Shown: one piece after another, positions 40,842 to 49,590 of the stretch | Position numbering within the stretch: the stretch's first letter is position 1 | Layout: each line of letters begins with the position of its first letter | DNA from: Azotobacter vinelandii CA | GTDB taxonomy: Bacteria > Pseudomonadota > Gammaproteobacteria > Pseudomonadales > Pseudomonadaceae | Length of the DNA stretch: 64,000 nt | NCBI RefSeq assembly: GCF_000380335.1 | Contig: NC_021149.1 | Location: 5,260,501 to 5,324,500, forward strand | Direction: 5' to 3' | Translations under genes and position numbers: made by a program | The notes under the pieces: model-generated | Database searches by the model: none | The model's input: the letters and a program-made list of their open reading frames with translations, nothing else | What the model was told of the DNA's origin: nothing

Positions 40842-41776
40842 TCCATCTGTTCCTGAAGCGCCTGGGCCAGGCCGCCTTCGTCTGCTGGAGCGTCGGCACC
40901 CTCGGCTTCGCGCTGATGCGCCTGTTGCCCGGCGACATGGCCTTTCGCATCGCCGCGGGCCGCTACGGCTACGACCAGGTGAACCTGGCCGCCGCCGAAG
41001 CGGTGCGCGCCGAGCTGGGCCTCGACCGGCCGGCCTGGCGCCTGTACCTGGAATGGCTGTTCGACCTGCTGCGCCTCGACCTGGGCGACTCGCTGGTCAG
41101 CGGCCTGCCGGTGCTCGGCGAGATCCTCCACCTGCTGGGCCACACCCTGCTGCTGGCCGGCGCCGCCATGCTGATCGCCATCCTGATCGCCGTGCCGGTC
41201 GGCCTGTTCGCCGCCTTCCGCGCCGAGGGCTGGTTCGACCGCGCCGCGCTGGTGGCGTCGGCCTTCCTGCGCGCGCAGCCGGTGTTCGTCATCGGCCTGC
41301 TGCTGCTGCTGATCTTCGCCCTGGAGCTGCGCCTGTTTCCGGTGGCCGGTTTCGACGGCGCCAGATACCTGGTGCTGCCGGCCATCGCCCTGGCGCTGTC
41401 CATGGCCGCGGTGTCCAACCGCGTGGTGCGCCACAGTGCCGGCGCGGTCATCGCCTCGGCCTTCTTCGCCTTCGCTCGCGTCAAGGGCCTGAGCTTCGCC
41501 CAGGCCTTCGTCCGCCACGGCCTGCGCAACGGCGCCCTGCCGGTGCTGGCCTTCCTGGGCATCCAGTTGGCCGGCGCGATCGAGGGCATCGTCATGATCG
41601 AGTCCCTGTTCTCCTGGCCAGGCCTCGGCCACGGGCTGGCCCACGCGGTCTTCAACCGCGACGTGCCGATGATCCAGGGCGCGGCCATGACCCTCGGGCT
41701 GATCTTCGTCGGCCTCAACCTGGCGGTCGACCTGGCCTGCCACCTGGTCGACCCGCGCGGGAGAAGCGACGAATGA
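40838..41776 (+). CDS. ABC importer inner-membrane permease (NikB/DppB-like)
   Basis: A 312-residue permease of the nickel/dipeptide importer group with about six membrane helices. The N-terminus FLKRLGQAAFVCWSVGTLGF and the LRLLPGD-like motif (LMRLLPGDMA) are typical. The EAA coupling loop is present near AFARVKGLSFAQAFVRHGLR, followed by the conserved ESLFSWPGLGHGLAHAVFNR. The start overlaps the binding-protein stop (ATGA), and its own stop overlaps the second permease start (ATGA). Confidence 0.9.
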   Translation: MIHLFLKRLGQAAFVCWSVGTLGFALMRLLPGDMAFRIAAGRYGYDQVNLAAAEAVRAELGLDRPAWRLYLEWLFDLLRLDLGDSLVSGLPVLGEILHLLGHTLLLAGAAMLIAILIAVPVGLFAAFRAEGWFDRAALVASAFLRAQPVFVIGLLLLLIFALELRLFPVAGFDGARYLVLPAIALALSMAAVSNRVVRHSAGAVIASAFFAFARVKGLSFAQAFVRHGLRNGALPVLAFLGIQLAGAIEGIVMIESLFSWPGLGHGLAHAVFNRDVPMIQGAAMTLGLIFVGLNLAVDLACHLVDPRGRSDE

Positions 41777-42561
41777 GGCTTCGTCTCAAGCCCGGCCAGC
41801 GTATCGGCGCCGCCGTTCTGGTCGGCCTCGCCGGCTTCGCCGTGCTGGAATGGCTGCTGAACGCGGGCGACCCGGCCGCGCAGGACCTCGCCAACGCCTT
41901 CGCCCCGCCCAGCCTGGGCGAGCCGCTGGGCACCGACCAGTTCGGCCGCAGCATGCTGGCACGGATGGGTGCGGCGCTACGCCTGTCGCTGCTGCTGAGC
42001 CTGCTGTGCGTGACGACCTCGGCCAGCCTGGGCATCGCCCTGGGTGTCGTTGCCGGCTGGCGCCGGGGGTTGCTCGACCGGGTGCTGTCCTTTTTCCTGA
42101 ACCTGCTGCTGGCGCTGCCGGGGCTGGTATTGATCCTGCTGTTCGCCGGCCTCGCACCGGGCTCGCTGCCGATGCTCTACCTGGCCATCTCGCTGGTGCT
42201 CTGGGTGGAGTATTTCCGCGTGGTGCGCGCGATCGCCCGCGGCGTGGTCGCCTCGCCGCCCATGCAGGCGTCGCGGATGCTCGGCTTCGGCCGCCTCTAT
42301 TGCTTCCGCCGCCACCTCTGGCCGGCCATGCTCGCGCCGCTGCTGAGCCTGGCGGCCTTCGGCGCCGCCGGCGCGATCCTCGCCCTGGCGGCGCTCGGCT
42401 TCGTCTCCGTGGGCCTGAAGCCACCCACCGCCGAGCTGGGTCTGATGATGGTGGAACTCTTTCCCTACTACAGCGACGCGCCCTGGGTGCTGGCCCAGCC
42501 GGTCCTGGCCGTGTTCCTGCTGGTGCTGGGCCTGCAGCTCCTGGCGGGGAAACACCCATGA
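41773..42561 (+). CDS. ABC importer inner-membrane permease (NikC/DppC-like)
   Basis: A 262-residue permease, the second transmembrane subunit of the importer. It shows LGTDQFGRSMLARM, typical of the DppC/NikC branch, then ASLGIALGVVAGW, the EAA loop (MQASRMLGFGRLYCFRRHLWP) and the late FVSVGLKPPTAELGLMM. It is somewhat shorter at the N-terminus than many DppC proteins. ATGA overlaps at both ends couple it to the other permease and to the fused ATPase. Confidence 0.9.
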   Translation: MRLRLKPGQRIGAAVLVGLAGFAVLEWLLNAGDPAAQDLANAFAPPSLGEPLGTDQFGRSMLARMGAALRLSLLLSLLCVTTSASLGIALGVVAGWRRGLLDRVLSFFLNLLLALPGLVLILLFAGLAPGSLPMLYLAISLVLWVEYFRVVRAIARGVVASPPMQASRMLGFGRLYCFRRHLWPAMLAPLLSLAAFGAAGAILALAALGFVSVGLKPPTAELGLMMVELFPYYSDAPWVLAQPVLAVFLLVLGLQLLAGKHP

Positions 42562-43955
42562 AGCCGCTGCTGCGAATCGAAAACCTCTCGGTATACGCCG
42601 GCGACCGGCCGCTGCTGGAAAACCTCTCGCTGAGCCTTTGCAGGGGCGAACGGCTGACCATCCTCGGCGAAACCGGCGCCGGCAAGAGCATTCTGATCCA
42701 GGCCATCATGGGCCTGCTGCCGCCCTCGCTGCGCGCCAGCGGAAGCATCCAGATCGATGGCCGGGACCTCGCCACGCTGTCCCGGCGCGAACTGGAATGC
42801 CTCTGGGGCCGGCGCCTCGCCATGCTGCCGCAGGAACCCTGGCACGCCCTCGACCCGCTGATGCGCGCCGGCCGGCAGGTCGCCGAGGTCTACGCCTGCG
42901 TACTGCGACAGGACGCGGAACGGGCCGCCGCGAACGCCCGCCGCGACTTGGCCGGCGTCGGCCTGGAGCAGGCCGGCGACAAGCTGCCCGGCCAGCTTTC
43001 CGGCGGCATGGCCCAGCGCCTGGCCTTCTGCGCCGCGACGGCCGGCGGCGCGCAGATCGTCCTCGCCGACGAGCCCACCAAGGGACTGGACGCCGACCGG
43101 CGCGACCATATCGCCGAGCTGCTGCGCCGCAAGGGCGAGGAAGGCTGCGTGCTGACCATCAGCCACGACCTGGAAGTGGCACGGCGGATCGGCGGCAGGG
43201 TGCTGGTCATGCGCGGCGGACGCCCGCTGGAGGAAGGCCCGGCCGAGCAGGTGCTGAACGCCCCGACGACCGATTACAGCTGCCGCCTGATCCAGGCGGC
43301 GCCCGGCCACTGGCCACGGATCGAGCGCCGCGCCGACGGCGAGCCGGGACCGGCCGTCCTCGAAGCTCGCGGCCTCGCCAAGCGCCATGGTGGGAAACGG
43401 CTGTTCCAGGGACTCGACCTGCGCGTCGGCCGCGGCGAGATCCTCGGCCTGGTCGGCGACAGCGGCTGCGGCAAGAGCAGCCTGGGCGACATCCTGCTCG
43501 GCCTGCTGGCGCCGGACGCCGGCCAGGTGGCGCGCGCTCCCGGTATCGCCCGGCACAGGTACCTGAAGCTGTACCAGGACCCGCCCGCCGCGTTCGCTGC
43601 CGATATCCCCCTGGGCCGCCTGTTCGCCGACCTGCTCCGCCTGCACCGGCTCGACGCCTCCCGGCTGCCGCCCCTGCTGGAACGCCTGCGCCTGCACCCG
43701 ACCCTGCTCGAACGGCCCGCGCATGAGGTGTCGGGCGGCGAACTGCAGCGCCTGGCCATCGCCAGGGCGCTGTTGCTGGAACCGGTGTTCCTGTTCGCCG
43801 ACGAGCCGGTCTCCCGGCTGGACCCGATCACCGCCCGGGAAGTCGTCCAGCTCCTGACGTCCGTCGCCACCGAGCATCGCTGCGCCCTGCTGCTGGTCAG
43901 CCACGATCCCGAACTGGTAGAGAGAGTCTGCAAGCGCACCTTGCGGCTGGGGTAG
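42558..43955 (+). CDS. Fused two-domain ABC ATPase of the nickel/peptide-type importer (NikDE/DppDF fusion)
   Basis: A 465-residue protein with two complete nucleotide-binding domains in one chain, replacing separate NikD and NikE subunits. Domain 1 has Walker A GETGAGKS (about 34-41), LSGGMAQR and IVLADEPTKGLD. Domain 2 has GDSGCGKS (about residue 301), VSGGELQR and FLFADEPVSRLD, with SHD H-loops in both. It energises the two permeases encoded just upstream and starts inside the second permease stop (ATGA). It ends the cassette; the terminator-like hairpins of the tandem array follow within about 10 bases. Confidence 0.9.
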   Translation: MKPLLRIENLSVYAGDRPLLENLSLSLCRGERLTILGETGAGKSILIQAIMGLLPPSLRASGSIQIDGRDLATLSRRELECLWGRRLAMLPQEPWHALDPLMRAGRQVAEVYACVLRQDAERAAANARRDLAGVGLEQAGDKLPGQLSGGMAQRLAFCAATAGGAQIVLADEPTKGLDADRRDHIAELLRRKGEEGCVLTISHDLEVARRIGGRVLVMRGGRPLEEGPAEQVLNAPTTDYSCRLIQAAPGHWPRIERRADGEPGPAVLEARGLAKRHGGKRLFQGLDLRVGRGEILGLVGDSGCGKSSLGDILLGLLAPDAGQVARAPGIARHRYLKLYQDPPAAFAADIPLGRLFADLLRLHRLDASRLPPLLERLRLHPTLLERPAHEVSGGELQRLAIARALLLEPVFLFADEPVSRLDPITAREVVQLLTSVATEHRCALLLVSHDPELVERVCKRTLRLG

Positions 43956-45025
43956 CTCCCTCTCCCCCGGCCCCTCTCCCACATGGGAGAGGGGAGAAGC
44001 CGCGCCTCGCTGCCGGCAATGCGCCGGCGGCGGCACGTCCCGGGCGGCCTGGCGGATCAACCCTGCCTCCCTCTCCCCTCCGGGGAGAGGGTCGGGGAGA
44101 GGGGAACCAGCCCGCAGAGAGCCGCCAACTACCCTCTCCCCCGGCCCCTCTCCATATGAGAGAGGGGAGAAGCCGCGCCTCGCTGCCGGCAATGCGCTGG
44201 CGGCGGCATGTCCTGGACGGCCTGGTGGATCATCCATGCCTCCCTCTCCCCTCCGGGGAGAGAGTCGGGGAGAGGGGAACCAGCCCGCAGAGAGCCGCCA
44301 ACTACCCTCTCCCCCGGCCCCTCTCCATATGAGAGAGGGGAGAAGCCGTGCCTCACTGCCGGCAATGCGCTGGCGGCGGCGAGAGGGGAACCAGCCCGCA
44401 GAGAGCCGCCAACTACCCTCTCCCCCAACCCCTCTCCCACATGGGAGAGGGGAGAAGCCGTGCCTCACTGCCGGCAATGCGCTGGCGGCGGCATGTCCTG
44501 GACGGCCTGGTGGATCATCCATGCCTCCCTCTCCCCTCCGGGGAGAGGGTCGGGGAGAGGGGAACCAGCCCGCAGAGAGCCGCCAACCACCCTCTCCCCC
44601 GGCCCCTCTCCCACATGGGAGAGGGGAGAAGCCGCGCCTCGCTGCCGGCAATGCGCTGGCGGCGGCATGTCCTGGACGGCCTGGTGGATCATCCATGCCT
44701 CCCTCTCCCCTCCGGGGAGAGGGTCGGGGAGAGGGGAACCAGCCCGCAGAGAGCCGCCAACTACCCTCTCCCCCAGCCCCTCTCCGATATGGGAGAGGGG
44801 AGAAACCGCGCCTCACTGTCGGCAATGCGCTGGCGGCGGCACGTCCTGGGCTGCCTGGCGGATCATCCATGCCTCCCTCTCCCCTCCGGGGAGAGGGTCG
44901 GGGAGAGGGGAACCAGCCCGCAGAGAGCCGCCAACTACCCTCTCCCCCGGCCCCTCTCCATATGAGAGAGGGGAGAAGCCGCGCCTCACTGTCGGCAATG
45001 CGCCGGCGGCAGCACGTCCTGGGCG
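43956..45025. repeat. Tandem array of 174-bp units between convergent genes
   Basis: Seven copies of a CCCTCTCCCCC-led segment start near 43957, 44132, 44305, 44416, 44590, 44764 and 44938. Spacing is 173-174 bp, except one internally deleted unit of 111 bp. Each full unit has two GC-rich hairpins (CCCCTCTCCCA/TGGGAGAGGGG and CTCTCCCC/GGGGAGAG), plus a segment that, read on the minus strand, encodes a variant of the last residues of the next gene (QAVQDMPPPAHCRQ versus QAAQDVLPPAHCRQ). The array lies between the ends of two converging genes and may act as a bidirectional terminator. It is not a CRISPR array. Confidence 0.9.
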
Positions 45026-46731
45026 GCCTGGCGGGTCATCGCGGCCAGTTCGCCGGCGTTCCTGGCGTTGAACACCCGGCCGCCGGTGGCCTGGGCCAGG
45101 CAGTTGCCGGCGCCGGTACCGGCGATGTCGACCACGTTGATCTTCAGGTGCGGCTTGCGCCGCGCCAGGTCGCGGGCCACCGCGCAGGGGTCCTGGTGAC
45201 AGCTCTCCTCGCCGTCGGAGACCACCACCATCACCGACTCGCGGTTGACGCCGTCGAGCATCTGTCCGGCCTTGGCGACGCCGTCGGCCAGCGGCGTGCC
45301 CTCCACCGGCTGGATGGAATTCAGGCGCGCCAGCAGGCCGCCACGCTGGACCGGGGTGAAGAAGCCCATGCTGCGCGAGGCGGGGCAGCGCTCGATCAGC
45401 ACCAGACCGGCGCTGACATCGCTGGGCAGGCGCTGGACCACCGCGGTAGTCGCCTGCTTGGCCGCGGTGATGCGCTTGGGCTCGCGGTACAGGTGGCCGG
45501 TGGTGTCGATCCCCGGATTGCCGCCCAGCAGCACGCGCGCGGCGATGTCGGTCATGCCCTGCACCATCACCGCCCGGTCGATCTCCTGCTTGGTCGCCAG
45601 CAGGCTGATGTCCATCGAGCCGGAGGCGTCGAACACGATGGCCAGCTCCGGCGCCAGTTCCTTGGGTCGCTCGTCCGGACAGAGGTTCTTGGCGTTGACG
45701 ATCAGTTGCTGCCGACACTGCTGCTTGAGCTTCGCCTCGACTTCGCCGCGCAGCGCCGGGTTCTGCTTGACCTGCGGGTCCTGGCTGAGCAGTTGCTGCA
45801 GGCTGTTGCAGTTGCTACCCGCGGCGACGATGCGCTTGCGCGCCAATTCGACCGGGTCCGGTTTGGGCTCGGGTTTCGGCTCCGGCTTGGGTTCCGGCTT
45901 GGGCACGGGCTTCGGTTCGGGCTTGGGCTCCGGTTTCGGCTCGGGCTTGGGCGGCACCGCCTCGACCTTGGGCGCCGGCGGCACCACGGGTTCGGGCTCC
46001 GCTTTTTCCTCGGGCACGGGTTCCGGTTCGGGCTCGGGTTCCTCGACCGGCGGAGTCTTTTCCTCGACCGGCGGCTCGGGTTGTTCCTGGACGGCCGGCG
46101 GCTCGGTCGCGGCGATCGGCTCCACCGGCGGCTCCTGGCGGCCGAACAGCCACCACCAGAGGCCGGCGAGCAGGGCCAGCAGCAACAGCAGGAGGAGCAG
46201 CCAGGGCCACCAGCGGCGTTGCGGCCCGGCGGCGGCGAGGGACGCGGCGCCGGCGGTAGCCAGGGCCGCCGGCGCCGCTCCCGGCAATCCGGCGGCGGCC
46301 GGCGGCGGCACGGGCGGTGCGGGCGGCTCGCCGCCGCCCCAGAAGGTCACCAGCGGCTGGCCGTTCAGCGCATAGAGGGTGGCGGTGTCCGGGTAACGCG
46401 CGGCCTGGCGCAACAGCTCGGCCTGTCGACTGCCCTCCTCGCCCAGTCCTTCGAGACGCCCGGCCAGTTCCACGATGGAGGCCAGGCGCTCGTCCAGCAG
46501 CTGGCGCACCTGGCGCGCTTCCTGCGGCGCCAGCTCGGCGAAGGGCACCGGCTGGCCGCCCAGGTCCGAGTACCACTCGACGATGTCGCCCTCGGCCTGC
46601 CTGGGCTTGGCGAACAGGGCCGCCGTGCTCGGCGGCAGGTGGCGGCGCAGGATGGCCGTCAGTTCCGCGTGGCCGGCCAGGGCATCGGCCGCGCTGCGCC
46701 CGGCGCTGGATGAACGGGTGATTCGCTTCAT
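44986..46731 (-). CDS. SrfA-like N-terminus fused to a periplasmic von Willebrand A domain
   Basis: A 581-residue membrane protein. Residues about 45-135 (GDIVEWYSDLGGQPVPFAEL ... TLYALNGQPLVTFWGGG) resemble the N-terminal part of the SrfA-like protein at the other end of the locus. A membrane segment (about 177-200) follows, then a Pro/Glu/Lys-rich linker with KPEP repeats (about 205-295). Last comes a VWA domain with an intact MIDAS (IVFDASGSMD), VEGTPLADGV and VVVSDGEESC, with several cysteines likely paired in the periplasm. GAGG about 6 bases upstream supports the start. It is the last gene of the locus, and its 3' end is the source or relative of the tandem array copies. Confidence 0.8.
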   Translation of the reverse strand: MKRITRSSSAGRSAADALAGHAELTAILRRHLPPSTAALFAKPRQAEGDIVEWYSDLGGQPVPFAELAPQEARQVRQLLDERLASIVELAGRLEGLGEEGSRQAELLRQAARYPDTATLYALNGQPLVTFWGGGEPPAPPVPPPAAAGLPGAAPAALATAGAASLAAAGPQRRWWPWLLLLLLLLALLAGLWWWLFGRQEPPVEPIAATEPPAVQEQPEPPVEEKTPPVEEPEPEPEPVPEEKAEPEPVVPPAPKVEAVPPKPEPKPEPKPEPKPVPKPEPKPEPKPEPKPDPVELARKRIVAAGSNCNSLQQLLSQDPQVKQNPALRGEVEAKLKQQCRQQLIVNAKNLCPDERPKELAPELAIVFDASGSMDISLLATKQEIDRAVMVQGMTDIAARVLLGGNPGIDTTGHLYREPKRITAAKQATTAVVQRLPSDVSAGLVLIERCPASRSMGFFTPVQRGGLLARLNSIQPVEGTPLADGVAKAGQMLDGVNRESVMVVVSDGEESCHQDPCAVARDLARRKPHLKINVVDIAGTGAGNCLAQATGGRVFNARNAGELAAMTRQAAQDVLPPAHCRQ

Positions 46732-46746
46732 GCTCGCCTCGATCGG

Positions 46747-47244
46747 TCAGCGCAGGCCCAGGTCGCTTTCCAGGCTGGCGAGCCGGGTGCGCAGTTTCTG
46801 CAGTTCGTACTGTTTCTGCGCCACCGCCTTTCCGTCGTTCTGGCGGTTGATGCCGGCCATTTCCTTTTCCAGCGCGGCGATCTCGTTCTGCAGGCGCTGG
46901 TTGTTGCGGCCCTTCTGCTTGAGTTCGGCGAGCAGTGCGTTCATCGCCTTGTTCAGCGCGGCGTATTCGTCGCGCTGGCGGTTCAGTTCGCGGCCGACCT
47001 CGCTGCGCTCCTTGTCGAGGGCGGCATAGGTGTCGCGGAACAACTGGTTGGTCTTGCGCTCGTCGAGCAGGATCTTTTCCTTCTGCTCGACACGCTGGGC
47101 GTAGCCGCCGTGCACGTTGCAGCCGAACTTGGTGGCGAAACCGGCATCGGCGTTGCGCGGATCGCACTCCTGCGGGCTCACCGCGCAGGCGCCGAGCGAC
47201 AGGCCGGCGGCGACAAGGGACAGGAATCGGAAGAATCGGTGCAT
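46747..47244 (-). CDS. Small coiled-coil lipoprotein
   Basis: A 165-residue protein with a lipoprotein signal (LSLGAC, Cys20). The short N-terminal region carries two further Cys (QECDPRN ... KFGCNVHGG) that could pair. The rest is a long coiled coil (about 50-160) rich in Glu, Lys, Arg and Leu heptads. It does not match a family I recognise. It lies 3 bases from another coiled-coil lipoprotein gene and 15 bases before the SrfA/VWA gene, so both lipoproteins probably act with that protein in the envelope. Confidence 0.75.
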   Translation of the reverse strand: MHRFFRFLSLVAAGLSLGACAVSPQECDPRNADAGFATKFGCNVHGGYAQRVEQKEKILLDERKTNQLFRDTYAALDKERSEVGRELNRQRDEYAALNKAMNALLAELKQKGRNNQRLQNEIAALEKEMAGINRQNDGKAVAQKQYELQKLRTRLASLESDLGLR

Positions 47245-47247
47245 GGT

Positions 47248-47958
47248 TCAGCCCAGGCGGATGGCGGAGCGTTGTCGGTAGAGCTGGTCGATCTCGGCTT
47301 CCAGGGCGTTGATCTGCCGCTGCATGCTGTTGATTTCGGCATTCAGCGTGTCCATGCGCGCGGCACTGGCGCTGCCGCGTTCGGCGGCGGCCACCTTGCG
47401 CCATTCCTCCTGCTTGCTGCGGGCATTGGCCAGCTTGTCGCGGAGGAATACCAGATTGGCGTCGACCTTGGCCAGACGCTGCTGGGCATGGGCCTTCTGC
47501 ACCCGCTTGGAAGCGATGTCGCTCTGGATCATGGCGATGCTCTGGCGGTCGTCGGCGATCACCGTGCGCGCGGTGCGGCTCAGGTCCTGCAGTTCGAGGT
47601 TGTCCTTGCGCACGTCGGCGATGGCCGCGTCGAGGCGCTGCTCGGTGTTGGCGTACTGGCTGCGGCGCTGATCGAGATAGTAGTTGGCGCCCATGCCGAC
47701 GCCGCAGCCGAGTACCGCCGCGCCGGCCATGCACTCGCCCTTCCTGTCCGGATTGGCCAGTTGGCAGGCCAGCACGCCGACCACCGCGCCACCGGCGCAG
47801 GCCTGCCAGCCGGACTTGCTGAAGAAGCGCGCCGAGCTGCTGTTGGACAGCCGCGGGTCGGTCTGTCCCATGCCGGGGCCGTTCAGGGTCTCGCAACCCG
47901 CCAACGACAGGGCGAGCACCGCCCAGGCGATTCGTTTAGCCGTGAACGAGGCGACCAT
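47248..47958 (-). CDS. Lipoprotein with glycine-rich segment and coiled coil (TagQ position)
   Basis: A 236-residue lipoprotein (LSLAGC lipobox, Cys22). A Gly/Ala/Cys-rich hydrophobic stretch (about 55-95; CAGGAVVGVLACQLA, MAGAAVLGCGVGMGANYYLD) resembles a glycine-zipper membrane element. It is followed by a long coiled coil to the end. It follows a TagR-like gene and a TagS/TagT-like transporter, the place held by the outer-membrane lipoprotein TagQ in T6SS loci. I cannot claim sequence homology to TagQ, only position and type. Confidence 0.72.
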   Translation of the reverse strand: MVASFTAKRIAWAVLALSLAGCETLNGPGMGQTDPRLSNSSSARFFSKSGWQACAGGAVVGVLACQLANPDRKGECMAGAAVLGCGVGMGANYYLDQRRSQYANTEQRLDAAIADVRKDNLELQDLSRTARTVIADDRQSIAMIQSDIASKRVQKAHAQQRLAKVDANLVFLRDKLANARSKQEEWRKVAAAERGSASAARMDTLNAEINSMQRQINALEAEIDQLYRQRSAIRLG

Positions 47959-47982
47959 AATCTCCAGTCTCGCTGTCTCCGA

Positions 47983-49590
47983 TCAGAGGGATTTGCAGGA
48001 TTGCAGCCAGTGGGCACGCGCCACCCTGCCATCCTTCAGGTAGGTGCGCAGGTTGTTCCAGTGGGTATCGAGGTAGGTGCGCAGGTTGCTCTTGCCCCGT
48101 GCGGCCAACTGCTGCGCCACCAGGCCGACCTGGGGTTCGACGCTGGCCTGGTTGTAGTTCAGGGCCGTGCCGACCACGCTGTCGGCGTAGTAGTTGAGCA
48201 TGAAATCCAGCACCTTGCGATGACCGTCCAGTTGCTCCCGGCGCGCCTCGCAACGGGCCTTGGGCTCCGTGCCGTCCGCGCCGCAACTGCGACTGTAATT
48301 GCCTTCGAGGGTGTCGAGGAAGAGCCCGTCGTCCTTGAGCTTGGTGCAGAGGAAGGCGCCGAGCTGCAGTTCGGAGCGGATCGCCTGGTCGCGCTGTTCG
48401 TCGCGCGCCTGGGTATTGGCGCGCAGGTCGCTGCGCAGTTTCTCCAGTTGCCCCTTGAGCACGTCGTCCTGCACGCCCTCGGCGATGCTGGCGATCTCGC
48501 TCGCCGGGTCCCGGCCGGCCGGCCGCGCGCCGGCTTCGGCCTGGGCCTCGGGGCGGGTCGTGCCGAGCTTTTTCCAGTCGGCCTCGACCTGCCTGATCCG
48601 CTCGCGGGAAGTCAGCGCCGGCGCCACCAGGGCCGGGCGGAAGCCGCCGGTCTTCAGGCGGTTCTGCGCGCTGCCGTCGGTGGCGTAGTAGGGTTGTTCC
48701 TGGCGCAGCGCGGTGCGCAGCTCGGCCTGCGGGGTCAGGTAGTTGCCGCCGCGCACGATGTAGCCGCCGGCCTGGCCGTGCTGGCGGTCCAGCTTGTTCA
48801 GGTGGAAGGGCTCGAAGAGCATCTCGTCGGCGTTGCCGAGCACGTCGTGCAGGCCGAGCGGGTTGGGCTTGAGCAGGCCGGCCAGTTGCAGCTTGCCGTT
48901 GGCCGATTGCGCGCCGGCGAACCAGGCGTAGGCTTCGATGCCCTCCGGCATGGGGAAGCGGCTGTCGCGGAATTCCGCCGGGGATACCGCCAGGCCGCCA
49001 CGCGCGGCGAACTCCCATTCGACTTCGGTGGGCAGGCGCAGGAAGCCGGCCGCGCCGTCTTCCTTCGGCAGCTTGTCCGGGGCATTCTGGCGCAACCAGA
49101 GGTTGTAGCGGTCGGTGAAGGCCACGGCGTCGAACCAGCTCAACCCGGTCTTCGGCAGGCGCAGCTCGGCGGAGGGCTCGGGGCACTGGCCGTTCATCAG
49201 CGCGCGGTACTGCAGTTCGTTGACCTCGTACTTGGCCAGCAGGTAATAGCGCCCCGGCTCCGGCTTGGCGACGCTGAAGCTGCCGGCGATATGGGTCGGC
49301 CGCGCCTGTTCGAGATAACCCCATTCCTCGCTGTCCTGGCCGAGGGTGACGGCGTAGTCGTCCAGCGGGCTGGCCATCGGCACGCGCACCTGGCGCCAGG
49401 CCATGAAACCGCCGCAGGGCATCGGCAGCAACACGTCGTCCTTCTGCGGCTGCGGGTTGTAGTACTTCGCGTCCCAGGCCGCGGCGGCCGGCAGGCTGGC
49501 CAGCGCCACCGCCAGTCCCAGCGCCACGGCCGGCGCGCGGCGGCGCTCAGAGATCCCGCAGGCTTTCCGCCGGTTGAATGTGAATCGCAC
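47983..49590 (-). CDS. Periplasmic SUMF1/FGE-sulfatase-domain protein (TagR-like)
   Basis: A 535-residue exported protein. After a signal peptide (ending ASLPAAA) there is a formylglycine-generating-enzyme-like fold (about residues 105-320): YEVNELQYRALMNG, GLSWFDAVAFTDRYNLWL, LRLPTEVEWEFAARGG, LGLHDVLGNADEMLFE and YIVRGGNY. The GNVWEW-type motif is altered and I see no catalytic Cys pair, so it is probably a binding domain, as in TagR. The C-terminal 200 residues are helical with cysteines. The GTG start at 49590 has a strong GGAGGG 5 bases upstream and overlaps the permease gene by 44 bases, indicating coupling to the ABC transporter. Confidence 0.8.
   Translation of the reverse strand: MRFTFNRRKACGISERRRAPAVALGLAVALASLPAAAAWDAKYYNPQPQKDDVLLPMPCGGFMAWRQVRVPMASPLDDYAVTLGQDSEEWGYLEQARPTHIAGSFSVAKPEPGRYYLLAKYEVNELQYRALMNGQCPEPSAELRLPKTGLSWFDAVAFTDRYNLWLRQNAPDKLPKEDGAAGFLRLPTEVEWEFAARGGLAVSPAEFRDSRFPMPEGIEAYAWFAGAQSANGKLQLAGLLKPNPLGLHDVLGNADEMLFEPFHLNKLDRQHGQAGGYIVRGGNYLTPQAELRTALRQEQPYYATDGSAQNRLKTGGFRPALVAPALTSRERIRQVEADWKKLGTTRPEAQAEAGARPAGRDPASEIASIAEGVQDDVLKGQLEKLRSDLRANTQARDEQRDQAIRSELQLGAFLCTKLKDDGLFLDTLEGNYSRSCGADGTEPKARCEARREQLDGHRKVLDFMLNYYADSVVGTALNYNQASVEPQVGLVAQQLAARGKSNLRTYLDTHWNNLRTYLKDGRVARAHWLQSCKSL

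Noticed and set aside
43956-45025. Tandem repeats considered as a CRISPR array
   Set aside because: Units are 174 bp with no short repeat/unique spacer pattern and no cas gene. They are amplified gene-end and hairpin sequence.
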